From Cytophagales bacterium (GTDB lineage Bacteria > Bacteroidota > Bacteroidia > Cytophagales > JAAEPT01), in NCBI GenBank assembly GCA_011524675.1, contig WTJX01000571.1, forward strand, positions 1 to 20,756: DNA of 20,756 nucleotides, read 5' to 3'. Numbering within the stretch: position 1 is the stretch's first letter; each line of letters begins with the position of its first letter. Made by a program: the position numbers and the translations under genes. Positions 15,039 to 20,756 of this stretch are shown here, piece by piece. The notes beneath the pieces were generated by a model, which saw only the letters and a program-made list of their open reading frames with translations, was not told the DNA's origin and made no database searches.

Positions 15039-15765
15039 ATTTACCTACCAAACTTATACCGTGGTAAATTAGTGAAAATGTAAGATTTATATTATTTTCT
15101 TCGTCTAGGCTTAGGATATTGATAAACCCACTAGTAGCATAATCTGGTAATAGCCCCTGTACAGTGAAAAATGCTGACGGTACGTTTACTGTCTTGGTTT
15201 CTTGCGTAGTTGTATTGGTGTAGGTATATGATGTCGTTTGTGTAATATCAAGTGTTGTGATCTCTTCTATCACAGGTGTAGAATCAACATCTGTCTCTAG
15301 TGGAAACGCTAACTCTACACTGTATTCATCGGATACTAAAGTTATTGTATAAAGAGAAATCTTAGTAGTGTTAAAAGTGGTATCATATATAAAAGTAGTA
15401 TCATCCACATATTCTATGCACTCAAAAAGGTCAGGGATAAAGCCTGCAACTCTTGCTGTTACACCAGTACCAGCGTGCACTGCTCCAATATCTCCACCTT
15501 CATCAACACAGGTAGCAGTGTCTTCTTCTTCAACAAGTGAAGTGTCCGAGACAATCTCTATATCATAACTTACGGCTACTGATGTGTCAGTGGAATAATC
15601 TAGTATATCTATAGCATAGGTCGAATTCTCTATAGAATATACTACATCGTTAAAAGTGAAAAATTCTTGATCTGAAAAAGTAATATCTGCATCATCTTGA
15701 ACACAAGAAAGGAAGGATACTAGAATGGCAAATATAAATAAAGGCTTAACTTTTTTATTTAGCAT
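15010..15765 (-). CDS. lipoprotein of unknown function, first of a tandem pair
   Basis: I do not recognise this family. The 251-residue product starts with Lys residues and a hydrophobic core ending SFLSC (Cys21), followed by VQDDAD, a Bacteroidetes-style lipoprotein signal; the Asp-rich residues after the Cys are compatible with the lipoprotein export signal for surface display known in this phylum. The mature part is very acidic, Thr/Ser/Asp-rich and without long hydrophobic stretches, probably a beta-sheet domain. GTGVTARVAGFIP in the middle and SLVGKYEGPIYEI at the C-terminus match segments of the next gene, so the pair looks like a diverged duplication. Its stop lies inside the start region of the downstream gene. 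rnr lies 81 bp upstream in the same direction, with no clear terminator between. Confidence 0.78.
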   Translation of the reverse strand: MLNKKVKPLFIFAILVSFLSCVQDDADITFSDQEFFTFNDVVYSIENSTYAIDILDYSTDTSVAVSYDIEIVSDTSLVEEEDTATCVDEGGDIGAVHAGTGVTARVAGFIPDLFECIEYVDDTTFIYDTTFNTTKISLYTITLVSDEYSVELAFPLETDVDSTPVIEEITTLDITQTTSYTYTNTTTQETKTVNVPSAFFTVQGLLPDYATSGFINILSLDEENNINLTFSLIYHGISLVGKYEGPIYEID

Positions 15766-15846
15766 AATTCTTACTTTTGGTTGGCAAAGAGTTATTATAA
15801 TAATAGTATCTTAAAAGTAGTTTAAAAACATCACTATTCCAAGAAT

Positions 15847-18105
15847 TTATTGAATTAATATCATATCTATGGTTCTATTTCTCAAATTTGTACCTACTAC
15901 TTCCACTTTTACCTTGTCTCCAAAGCTGATGACCTTTTTGTTGCTTTTTCCTGTAACACAAAAGTTGTCTGCGTCATATTCATAAAAATCATCGGTAAGA
16001 CTGGTAAGTCTTACCATGCCTTCACATTTATTTTCTGTGATTTCTACGTATATTCCCCAGTCGGTAACTCCAGAGACCAGTCCGTCAAAGGTTTTCTTTT
16101 GAAGGTTTCCTATATACTCTACTTGTTTATACTTGATAGAGCTACGTTCTGCTTCTGCTGCGAGCTTTTCCATCGCAGAGGAGTGTTTACACTTTTCTTC
16201 AAAATCTATGGCAGACGGTGAGTTACCACCATCAAGATAATGCTGTAGCAAGCGATGTGCTATCATATCGGGATACCTTCGGATAGGTGAAGTAAAGTGT
16301 GAGTAATGTTCAAAGGCAAGACCGAAGTGCCCTTTGGCATCGGTAGTGTATCTCGCTTTGGGCATAGTCCTTACTGCTAAGCTTTGTAGCACATCTCTTT
16401 CTGGACTGTTTTCTATTTTTTGGTTTAGGTCATTGATTACATCGGCCACATTCCCTTTGTAAAAGTTGAGCATATGACCAAACTTTGATGCAAAAACAGC
16501 CAAGCCTTCAAGCTTTTCGGGATCAGGGTTTTCATGCACCCTATAGACCATAGTATTGTTTGCTCCTTTTTGCTTATAGTTATAGACAAACTCCGCTACT
16601 TTCTTATTTGCCAATAACATGAACTCTTCTACTAGCTTGTGAGCGTCCTTGCGTACTTTTGGGATCACTTCTAGTGGCACACCATCACTATCAAGTCTAA
16701 ATTTGACCTCTGGAGTTTCAAATGAGATAGCCCCTTCTTTGAAACGTTGATTTTTTAGACGTTTTGCCAAGGTGTTTAGTGTCAACAGTTCTTCCTTATA
16801 GTCTCCTTCTCCTGTTTCTATTACTTCTTGTGCTTCTTCATAGGTAAACCTTCTGTCGGAGTGTATGACGCAACGTCCAAACCATTGTTTATGTATTTTT
16901 GCTTGCTCGTCAAGTTCAAAGATGGCAGAGAAAACAAGTTTGTCTTCGTGTGGTCTCAAAGAGCATAGCTTGTTTGAGAGTACTTCTGGCAGCATAGGGA
17001 TGGTTCTATCTACCAAGTAGATAGAGGTAGCTCTTTCATAGGCTTCTTTTTCTATGTCTGAGCCAGGTCTTACATAGTGCGTTACATCTGCTATGTGTAT
17101 CCCTATTTCCCAGCGTCCATTTTTCAGACTTTTGATAGAAATAGCATCATCAAAGTCTTTGGCATCCAATGGGTCTATCGTAAAAGTAGTTGTTCCTCTG
17201 AGGTCTCTTCTCCTTTTTATCTCTTCCTTGGTGATTTCTTGCGGTATTTTCTTTGCTTCTCGCTCTACATCGGAGGGGAAGTCATAAGGCAAACCATATT
17301 CTAGTAAGATTGCATGCATCTCTACATCATTATTGCCTGGCTCACCCAATACCTTGATGATTTCGCCTGTTGGGTTTTTTCCTCTTTTTGAATATTCTAC
17401 AATCTTAGCGATCACTTTGTCCCCGTTCATGGCATGCCCTCTTTTCTCTAGAGGAATATAGATGTCATGAAACATTCTTCGAGAATCTGGAAGAACGAAG
17501 GCAAAGCCTTTGGATGCTTCAAATATCCCTACAAACTCTTCTTTTTTCCTTTTTACTATTTCGGTTACCTCTCCGTCTAGTCTTCTTGTTTTTTTATTAC
17601 GGCTGATGACTTTGAAGTACACAGTGTCTCCATCCAATGCGCTTAACAACAATGAAGATTTTATTTTTACATCTTCTTCAAAGTCGTCTGAGATGGCGTA
17701 GGCAAAGCCTGCATTTACATAATCTATCGTTCCTAGATGTACTTTTTCGTCGCTAGCTTTTTGCTTTGATCTTTGTGCTTTTGTTTTTTTATCCTTGCTT
17801 AGCCCTCCTTCTTTTTTTACAGGGAGATGGTCGCGGTATATTTTTTCTGCCCTATCTACCCTTCGTGCTATTCTTCTTTTTTGATTGTATTGATAAGAAC
17901 CGTCTTTGAGGTGAATTAATACGTTTTCGCTCACAAGCTTTTCTAAACCCTCGGCGAGTAGTTTTCGCGAACGCTTATTGAAAAAATGTACTTTCCTAGA
18001 GAGTTGTTTTAGGGTGTAAGCTTTCTCTGGTTTTGAAGATAAAAAGTGTAAGGCTTTGTGCCCTGCGGAATGCGCTGTTAATTGATTTTTTCTTTTTCTA
18101 GACAT
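15847..18105 (-). CDS. rnr: ribonuclease R (3'-5' exoribonuclease)
   Basis: RNase R degrades structured RNA in the 3' to 5' direction and takes part in rRNA quality control and mRNA turnover. The 752-residue product has an N-terminal basic helical domain (about 1-75, winged-helix-like), cold-shock-type RNA-binding regions (about 120-250), the RNB catalytic domain (about 300-625) and an S1 domain (about 673-750, with VSGVTDWGIYVEI). The catalytic Mg2+-binding motif DPLDAKDFDDA is at 311-321 and all Asp residues are present. The second family motif TSPIRRYPD is at 605-613. It is shorter than E. coli RNase R because it stops right after S1 and lacks the Lys-rich tail. The ATG at 18105 begins a basic MSRKRKN sequence typical of the family in Bacteroidetes. 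The lipoprotein pair lies downstream in the same direction. Confidence 0.96.
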   Translation of the reverse strand: MSRKRKNQLTAHSAGHKALHFLSSKPEKAYTLKQLSRKVHFFNKRSRKLLAEGLEKLVSENVLIHLKDGSYQYNQKRRIARRVDRAEKIYRDHLPVKKEGGLSKDKKTKAQRSKQKASDEKVHLGTIDYVNAGFAYAISDDFEEDVKIKSSLLLSALDGDTVYFKVISRNKKTRRLDGEVTEIVKRKKEEFVGIFEASKGFAFVLPDSRRMFHDIYIPLEKRGHAMNGDKVIAKIVEYSKRGKNPTGEIIKVLGEPGNNDVEMHAILLEYGLPYDFPSDVEREAKKIPQEITKEEIKRRRDLRGTTTFTIDPLDAKDFDDAISIKSLKNGRWEIGIHIADVTHYVRPGSDIEKEAYERATSIYLVDRTIPMLPEVLSNKLCSLRPHEDKLVFSAIFELDEQAKIHKQWFGRCVIHSDRRFTYEEAQEVIETGEGDYKEELLTLNTLAKRLKNQRFKEGAISFETPEVKFRLDSDGVPLEVIPKVRKDAHKLVEEFMLLANKKVAEFVYNYKQKGANNTMVYRVHENPDPEKLEGLAVFASKFGHMLNFYKGNVADVINDLNQKIENSPERDVLQSLAVRTMPKARYTTDAKGHFGLAFEHYSHFTSPIRRYPDMIAHRLLQHYLDGGNSPSAIDFEEKCKHSSAMEKLAAEAERSSIKYKQVEYIGNLQKKTFDGLVSGVTDWGIYVEITENKCEGMVRLTSLTDDFYEYDADNFCVTGKSNKKVISFGDKVKVEVVGTNLRNRTIDMILIQ

Positions 18106-18719
18106 GTAATCTTTGGTCTATTATGTTTTTTTGATTGATGTGGAACTACTACTAATACGTCTTTCAGTAAAATAAATATGTCAAAATCAGTTAGATTGAA
18201 ACGTAGTAAGGTGTAGTGTTCTTTTAATGTGAGTAGTGATTTTTTTATATTTGAGTACGTTTGGATTTTACCCATTGGCAAAAAAAGCTTGTTATAAATG
18301 CCTTTGCATAACTGAGGTTTTGTGTTTAATCAATGTTTTCAAAAATCTAAAATCACAATCTGTTGGCTGTAAATAAGGATTTTAAAATTTTGTATAACGA
18401 AGAATAAATGCAAAAGATGGTTTTGCAAATCTGAATAGTTGTCCAAAAATACTTATGATACTTTAACGTTTTTTACTATCAAGATGTTAGTCTCGAGGAT
18501 TGTGTTGTGTTCATTAAATCTTCTGTGAACTATGTGGCTCTTGGATTTGACCCGAAGCTGTTTACCACTATTTAAGGTGTAAAACTGTTGAAGTGTATGA
18601 TTAAGAGCTACAGTGTATCAACTTACTATATGCTATGCTCTGAGTATGTTTAATACTTTTCGATTGCAAAAGTAATGTATATTTATTATTAATCACATAT
18701 AATTTTGATTTTGTTTTGA
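18106..18719. other. 614-bp stretch without a convincing gene upstream of rnr
   Basis: No open frame longer than about 66 codons is seen, and none resembles a known protein. The stretch lies between the end of the ABC transporter gene and the start of rnr, both on the - strand, and no intrinsic terminator for the ABC gene is visible. A candidate promoter on the - strand lies at its right end, which would give rnr a leader of about 550 nt, or drive an unannotated RNA. Base composition is AT-rich with no tandem repeats. A short reverse-strand stretch around 18540-18560 resembles a tRNA T-arm but no full tRNA can be folded around it. Confidence 0.5.
18667..18697 (-). promoter_or_regulatory. candidate Bacteroidetes-type promoter reading toward rnr
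   Basis: On the - strand the sequence TACTTTTG (18674 to 18667) matches the TANNTTTG -7 box of Bacteroidetes sigma factor promoters and is followed by CA as often seen. TGTG at 18697 to 18694, one base off TTTG, lies exactly 19 bp upstream, the usual spacing. Transcription would start near 18660 and run left. It is a motif match only. Confidence 0.45.
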
Positions 18720-20387
18720 TTAGGACAGTGTAGGTATGGCTGCTATGAGCTTTTTGGTATAGTCAGAAGAAGGCTGGTCATAAATTTTTTCGGGTATGCC
18801 TTGCTCCACTATCTTTCCTTTGTTCATTATAATCATATAGTCCGACATATATTTTACCACAGACAAATCATGCGAGATAAATAGATAGGTCAAGTTGAAC
18901 GTCGCTTTGAGGTCATTCAATAAGTTGAGTACCATGGCTTGTACAGAGACATCCAAGGCAGACACAGACTCATCACAAATAAGTACTTTGGGCTCTACTG
19001 CTAGGCTACGGGCTATGCAAACACGCTGTCTCTGTCCTCCCGAAAACTCACTAGGGTAACGATCATAATGTTCTCTCTCTAGCCCTACCTTCTCTAGCAA
19101 GTCCTTGACTTTTTTTATCCCTTCTTTCTTGCTACTGTACAGCTTGTGCACTTTCATCACCTCCAATATTGCTTTTCCAATACTGATTTTTGGATTTAAA
19201 GATGAATAAGGGTCTTGAAACACGACTTGTATTTCCTTTCTTATGTTTTTTAGTTGTTTTTTGTTACTCATGGATAGCAGGCTATCGTCATAATATACTT
19301 TACCTTGTGTGGGGCGGGTCAATTGTAAGATGCATTGCCCTAAGGTAGATTTGCCACTACCAGACTCACCTACTATTCCTAGCGTTTGCCCTTGCATCAC
19401 TTGCAAGTTGATTTGGTCTAATGCTTTGAGGGTCTGAGTTGTTTTACCTAAGATATTTTTGCTCAGAGGGTAATGTTTTGACAGTTCTTGTATATCTAAA
19501 ATCACTTTTTGTGTAGGGGCTGTAGTTACAGGGGGCTGTTGTCTTTGAGACTCGTCTTTACTGCCGTTCATCAACTCTTCTACAGTACTTAGTCTTCCTT
19601 TTTTATTAGTAGGTCTGCAAGCAATCAAGGCTTTGGTATAAGGGTGTTGAGGGGTTTGAAAGAGTGTGTTAGTTGTTGCGTATTCCATTTTCTTTCCCTT
19701 GTACAGTACTAATACATGGTCTGCTATAGAGGATACTACGGCTAGATCATGTGTGATGAAAATGATGCTAGTCTCATGGGTAGCTTGTAACTCTTTGAGT
19801 AAACTAAGGATTTCGGCTTGTACGCTTACGTCTAGTGCGGTGGTAGGCTCATCTGCAATAAGTAGTTTGGGCTGTGTTATCATTGCCATCGCAATCATGA
19901 CGCGTTGCTTTTGCCCTCCTGACAGCTCATGAGGGTAGGCCGCATACACACGCGTTGGGTGTGGAAGTTTTACTTTTTCAAACCACTCTAGTACGCGCGC
20001 TTTAGCTTCTTTTTTTGAGATGACTTGATGCTGCATCAGCATTTCTAGCACTTGCTTACCGCACGTATGCACAGGGTTGAGTGAACTCATAGGTTCTTGA
20101 AAAACCATAGAAATCTCGTTGCCCCTTATTTTTTGAAGTTCTCTTTCGCTTTGGTTCAAAAGGTTTTGATCTTCAAAAAGTATTGCGCCCGTGTGCTGTG
20201 CTTTTTGCAAAAGTTTCATGATGCTTAGGCAAGTAATAGATTTTCCACTTCCAGATTCGCCTACTATTCCTAATGTCTTTCCCTTGTAAATGTCAAAGGA
20301 GAGTTGCTCTACCGCGACACGATGTGATTCCCCGAAAGGGAAAGAAATAGATAAATCTTTTACTGACAATAAAGGTGCTTCCATCAT
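18720..20387 (-). CDS. fused peptide-type ABC transporter ATPase (two nucleotide-binding domains, DppD-DppF-like)
   Basis: The 555-residue protein carries two ABC ATPase domains of the peptide/nickel uptake family in one chain; most relatives are two separate proteins (DppD/DppF or OppD/OppF), while fused forms like E. coli GsiA are also known. Domain 1 (about 5-262) has Walker A GESGSGKS at 43-50, signature LSGGQ at 155-159 and Walker B LLIADEP at 175-181. Domain 2 (about 297-552) has Walker A at 340-347, signature FSGGQ at 448-452 and Walker B VLICDES at 468-474, where Ser replaces the usual Pro. The HPYTKAL and SSDYTKKL segments after each domain are the typical OppD/F C-terminal parts. 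The catalytic Glu residues are present in both. No permease or binding protein lies in the window, so the substrate is unknown. Start is ATG at 20387 or 20384. Upstream lies a repeat-rich non-coding region. Confidence 0.95.
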   Translation of the reverse strand: MMEAPLLSVKDLSISFPFGESHRVAVEQLSFDIYKGKTLGIVGESGSGKSITCLSIMKLLQKAQHTGAILFEDQNLLNQSERELQKIRGNEISMVFQEPMSSLNPVHTCGKQVLEMLMQHQVISKKEAKARVLEWFEKVKLPHPTRVYAAYPHELSGGQKQRVMIAMAMITQPKLLIADEPTTALDVSVQAEILSLLKELQATHETSIIFITHDLAVVSSIADHVLVLYKGKKMEYATTNTLFQTPQHPYTKALIACRPTNKKGRLSTVEELMNGSKDESQRQQPPVTTAPTQKVILDIQELSKHYPLSKNILGKTTQTLKALDQINLQVMQGQTLGIVGESGSGKSTLGQCILQLTRPTQGKVYYDDSLLSMSNKKQLKNIRKEIQVVFQDPYSSLNPKISIGKAILEVMKVHKLYSSKKEGIKKVKDLLEKVGLEREHYDRYPSEFSGGQRQRVCIARSLAVEPKVLICDESVSALDVSVQAMVLNLLNDLKATFNLTYLFISHDLSVVKYMSDYMIIMNKGKIVEQGIPEKIYDQPSSDYTKKLIAAIPTLS

Positions 20388-20402
20388 GCTTATTTTTATT
20401 GA

Positions 20403-20520
20403 GTTTTAAGTTTTAGGTTCTACGTTCTAGGTTTTAAGTTTTACGTTCTACGTTTTGAGTACAAAGTCATTAGTACAAAGTCCAAAGTTTCTTAATCACT
20501 AATCGTTAATTACTAATTAC
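20403..20520. repeat. degenerate heptanucleotide tandem repeat, block 1
   Basis: The sequence can be cut into consecutive 7-mers without gaps: eight units of the form GTTYTAN (GTTTTAA, GTTTTAG, GTTCTAC, GTTCTAG, GTTTTAA, GTTTTAC, GTTCTAC, GTTTTGA), then GTACAAA, GTCATTA, GTACAAA, GTCCAAA, GTTTCTT, then AATCACT, AATCGTT, AATTACT, AATTACT. The period holds over about 118 bp while the unit changes gradually along the block. It contains in-frame stop codons on both strands and is not a coding repeat. Confidence 0.85.
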
Positions 20521-20566
20521 TATCACCCCTTCATTTTTTCATTAGGATACTAGCCCAGAGTCTTGA
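20519..20566. repeat. 48-bp direct repeat, copy 1
   Basis: It begins ACTATCACCCCTTC, has a T-rich centre and ends GCCCAGAGTCTTGA. It is identical to the copy at 20709-20756 except for one base (C or T in the CCCYT run). It directly follows heptanucleotide block 1. Confidence 0.93.
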
Positions 20567-20576
20567 TTTATCACCT

Positions 20577-20602
20577 AGAAGACGCAAAACATTGCGTCTC
20601 TA
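20577..20602. repeat. small REP-like inverted repeat
   Basis: AGACGCAA and TTGCGTCT (8 bp each) are separated by AACA. Allowing one extra A in the left arm, pairing extends to TAG/CTA. The GC-rich GACGC core stands out from the AT-rich surroundings. No T-run follows. It resembles short palindromic dispersed repeats and not a terminator. Confidence 0.6.
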
Positions 20603-20612
20603 CACAAAACCC

Positions 20613-20710
20613 ATAACTTATAACTCAAAACTAATCTCTAATCGTTAACCACTAATCACTATTATGTCCTCTTTAATCTTTGATCTTTAATCTCTAATCT
20701 TTCTAACCAC
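20613..20710. repeat. degenerate heptanucleotide tandem repeat, block 2
   Basis: Fourteen consecutive 7-mers can be read without gaps: ATAACTT, ATAACTC, AAAACTA, ATCTCTA, ATCGTTA, ACCACTA, ATCACTA, TTATGTC, CTCTTTA, ATCTTTG, ATCTTTA, ATCTCTA, ATCTTTC, TAACCAC. The main unit is ATCNNTA. As in block 1 the period is kept while the unit changes, and the block runs straight into the 48-bp repeat. Confidence 0.85.
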
Positions 20711-20756
20711 TATCACCCTTTCATTTTTTCATTAGGATACTAGCCCAGAGTCTTGA
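20709..20756. repeat. 48-bp direct repeat, copy 2 (cut by the window edge)
   Basis: It matches the copy at 20519-20566 over all 48 bases with one difference, 190 bp further on. The match reaches the last base of the window, so the repeated unit may be longer. Like copy 1 it directly follows a heptanucleotide block, suggesting that a larger composite unit (heptad block plus 48-bp element) was duplicated. Confidence 0.93.

Larger units (their letters stand above)
20388..20756. other. 369-bp non-coding repeat region upstream of the ABC transporter gene, running to the window edge
   Basis: No coding region is visible on either strand. The stretch consists of two blocks of degenerate 7-bp tandem repeats, a 48-bp sequence present twice, and a small inverted repeat, each listed separately. 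The promoter of the ABC gene must lie in or beyond this region, but I could not identify one. Confidence 0.8.

Noticed and set aside
18078..18275. 66-codon minus-strand frame overlapping the start of rnr
   Set aside because: It has no recognisable motif, its composition looks like translated AT-rich leader, and conservation cannot be judged. The overlap with rnr is the only support.
18520..18575. tRNA or tmRNA-like T-arm on the minus strand (GGGTCAAATCC)
   Set aside because: The T-stem contains a mismatch, the loop lacks the TTC sequence, and no acceptor, anticodon or D arm can be paired around it.
20403..20756. CRISPR array
   Set aside because: Repeats are 7 bp and contiguous, or 48 bp with a spacer of 142 bp that is itself repetitive. 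There are no regular unique spacers and no cas genes.
20519..20756. Insertion sequence ends
   Set aside because: The 48-bp copies are direct, not inverted, no transposase frame lies between them, and no target-site duplication is seen.

Overview
The window is AT-rich chromosomal DNA from a member of the Bacteroidota, most likely a cytophagalean/flammeovirgalean lineage. The protein sequences of RpoB (1287 aa) and RpoC (1436 aa) look Bacteroidetes-like, recognisable Shine-Dalgarno sequences are scarce, and the envelope proteins are lipoprotein-rich. I cannot name the genus from the sequence alone.

Region 1 (1-10134, + strand) is the core ribosomal-protein/RNA-polymerase operon rplA-rplJ-rplL-rpoB-rpoC. 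rplA and rplJ overlap by 4 bp. The rplL-rpoB spacer holds a perfect 32-bp palindrome, and the rpoB-rpoC spacer holds two tandem hairpins. rpoB appears to start with TTG. A strong intrinsic terminator follows rpoC.

Region 2 (10135-14221, + strand) is a run of envelope and redox genes. After a 422-bp untranslated stretch comes a nickel superoxide dismutase. Its precursor carries a Sec-type signal peptide, and predicted cleavage would leave the nickel-hook histidine as residue 1 of the mature enzyme. It is followed by a secreted transglutaminase-like protein, a TlpA-type thioredoxin lipoprotein with a WCIPC active site, an exported AhpC/TSA-type redoxin with a CNHC site, and a TspO/MBR membrane protein that lacks an ATG start. 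A bidirectional terminator separates this run from the next, convergent block. Working together as a periplasmic superoxide/thiol-stress group is an inference; each gene has its own spacer and they need not be one operon.

Region 3 (14250-18105, - strand) has rnr (RNase R) followed by two overlapping secreted or lipoprotein genes. Both are unrecognised and they seem to be diverged tandem paralogues. A 614-bp gene-free stretch lies upstream of rnr and contains a candidate Bacteroidetes-type promoter reading toward it.

Region 4 (18720-20756) has a fused two-domain peptide/nickel-type ABC transporter ATPase on the - strand. Upstream of it is a 369-bp non-coding stretch made mostly of degenerate 7-bp tandem repeats, a small REP-like inverted repeat, and two copies of a 48-bp sequence 190 bp apart, the second ending at the window edge.

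The best candidates for a closer look are the signal-peptide-dependent NiSOD, the heptanucleotide repeat region and the hairpins punctuating the rpoBC operon.
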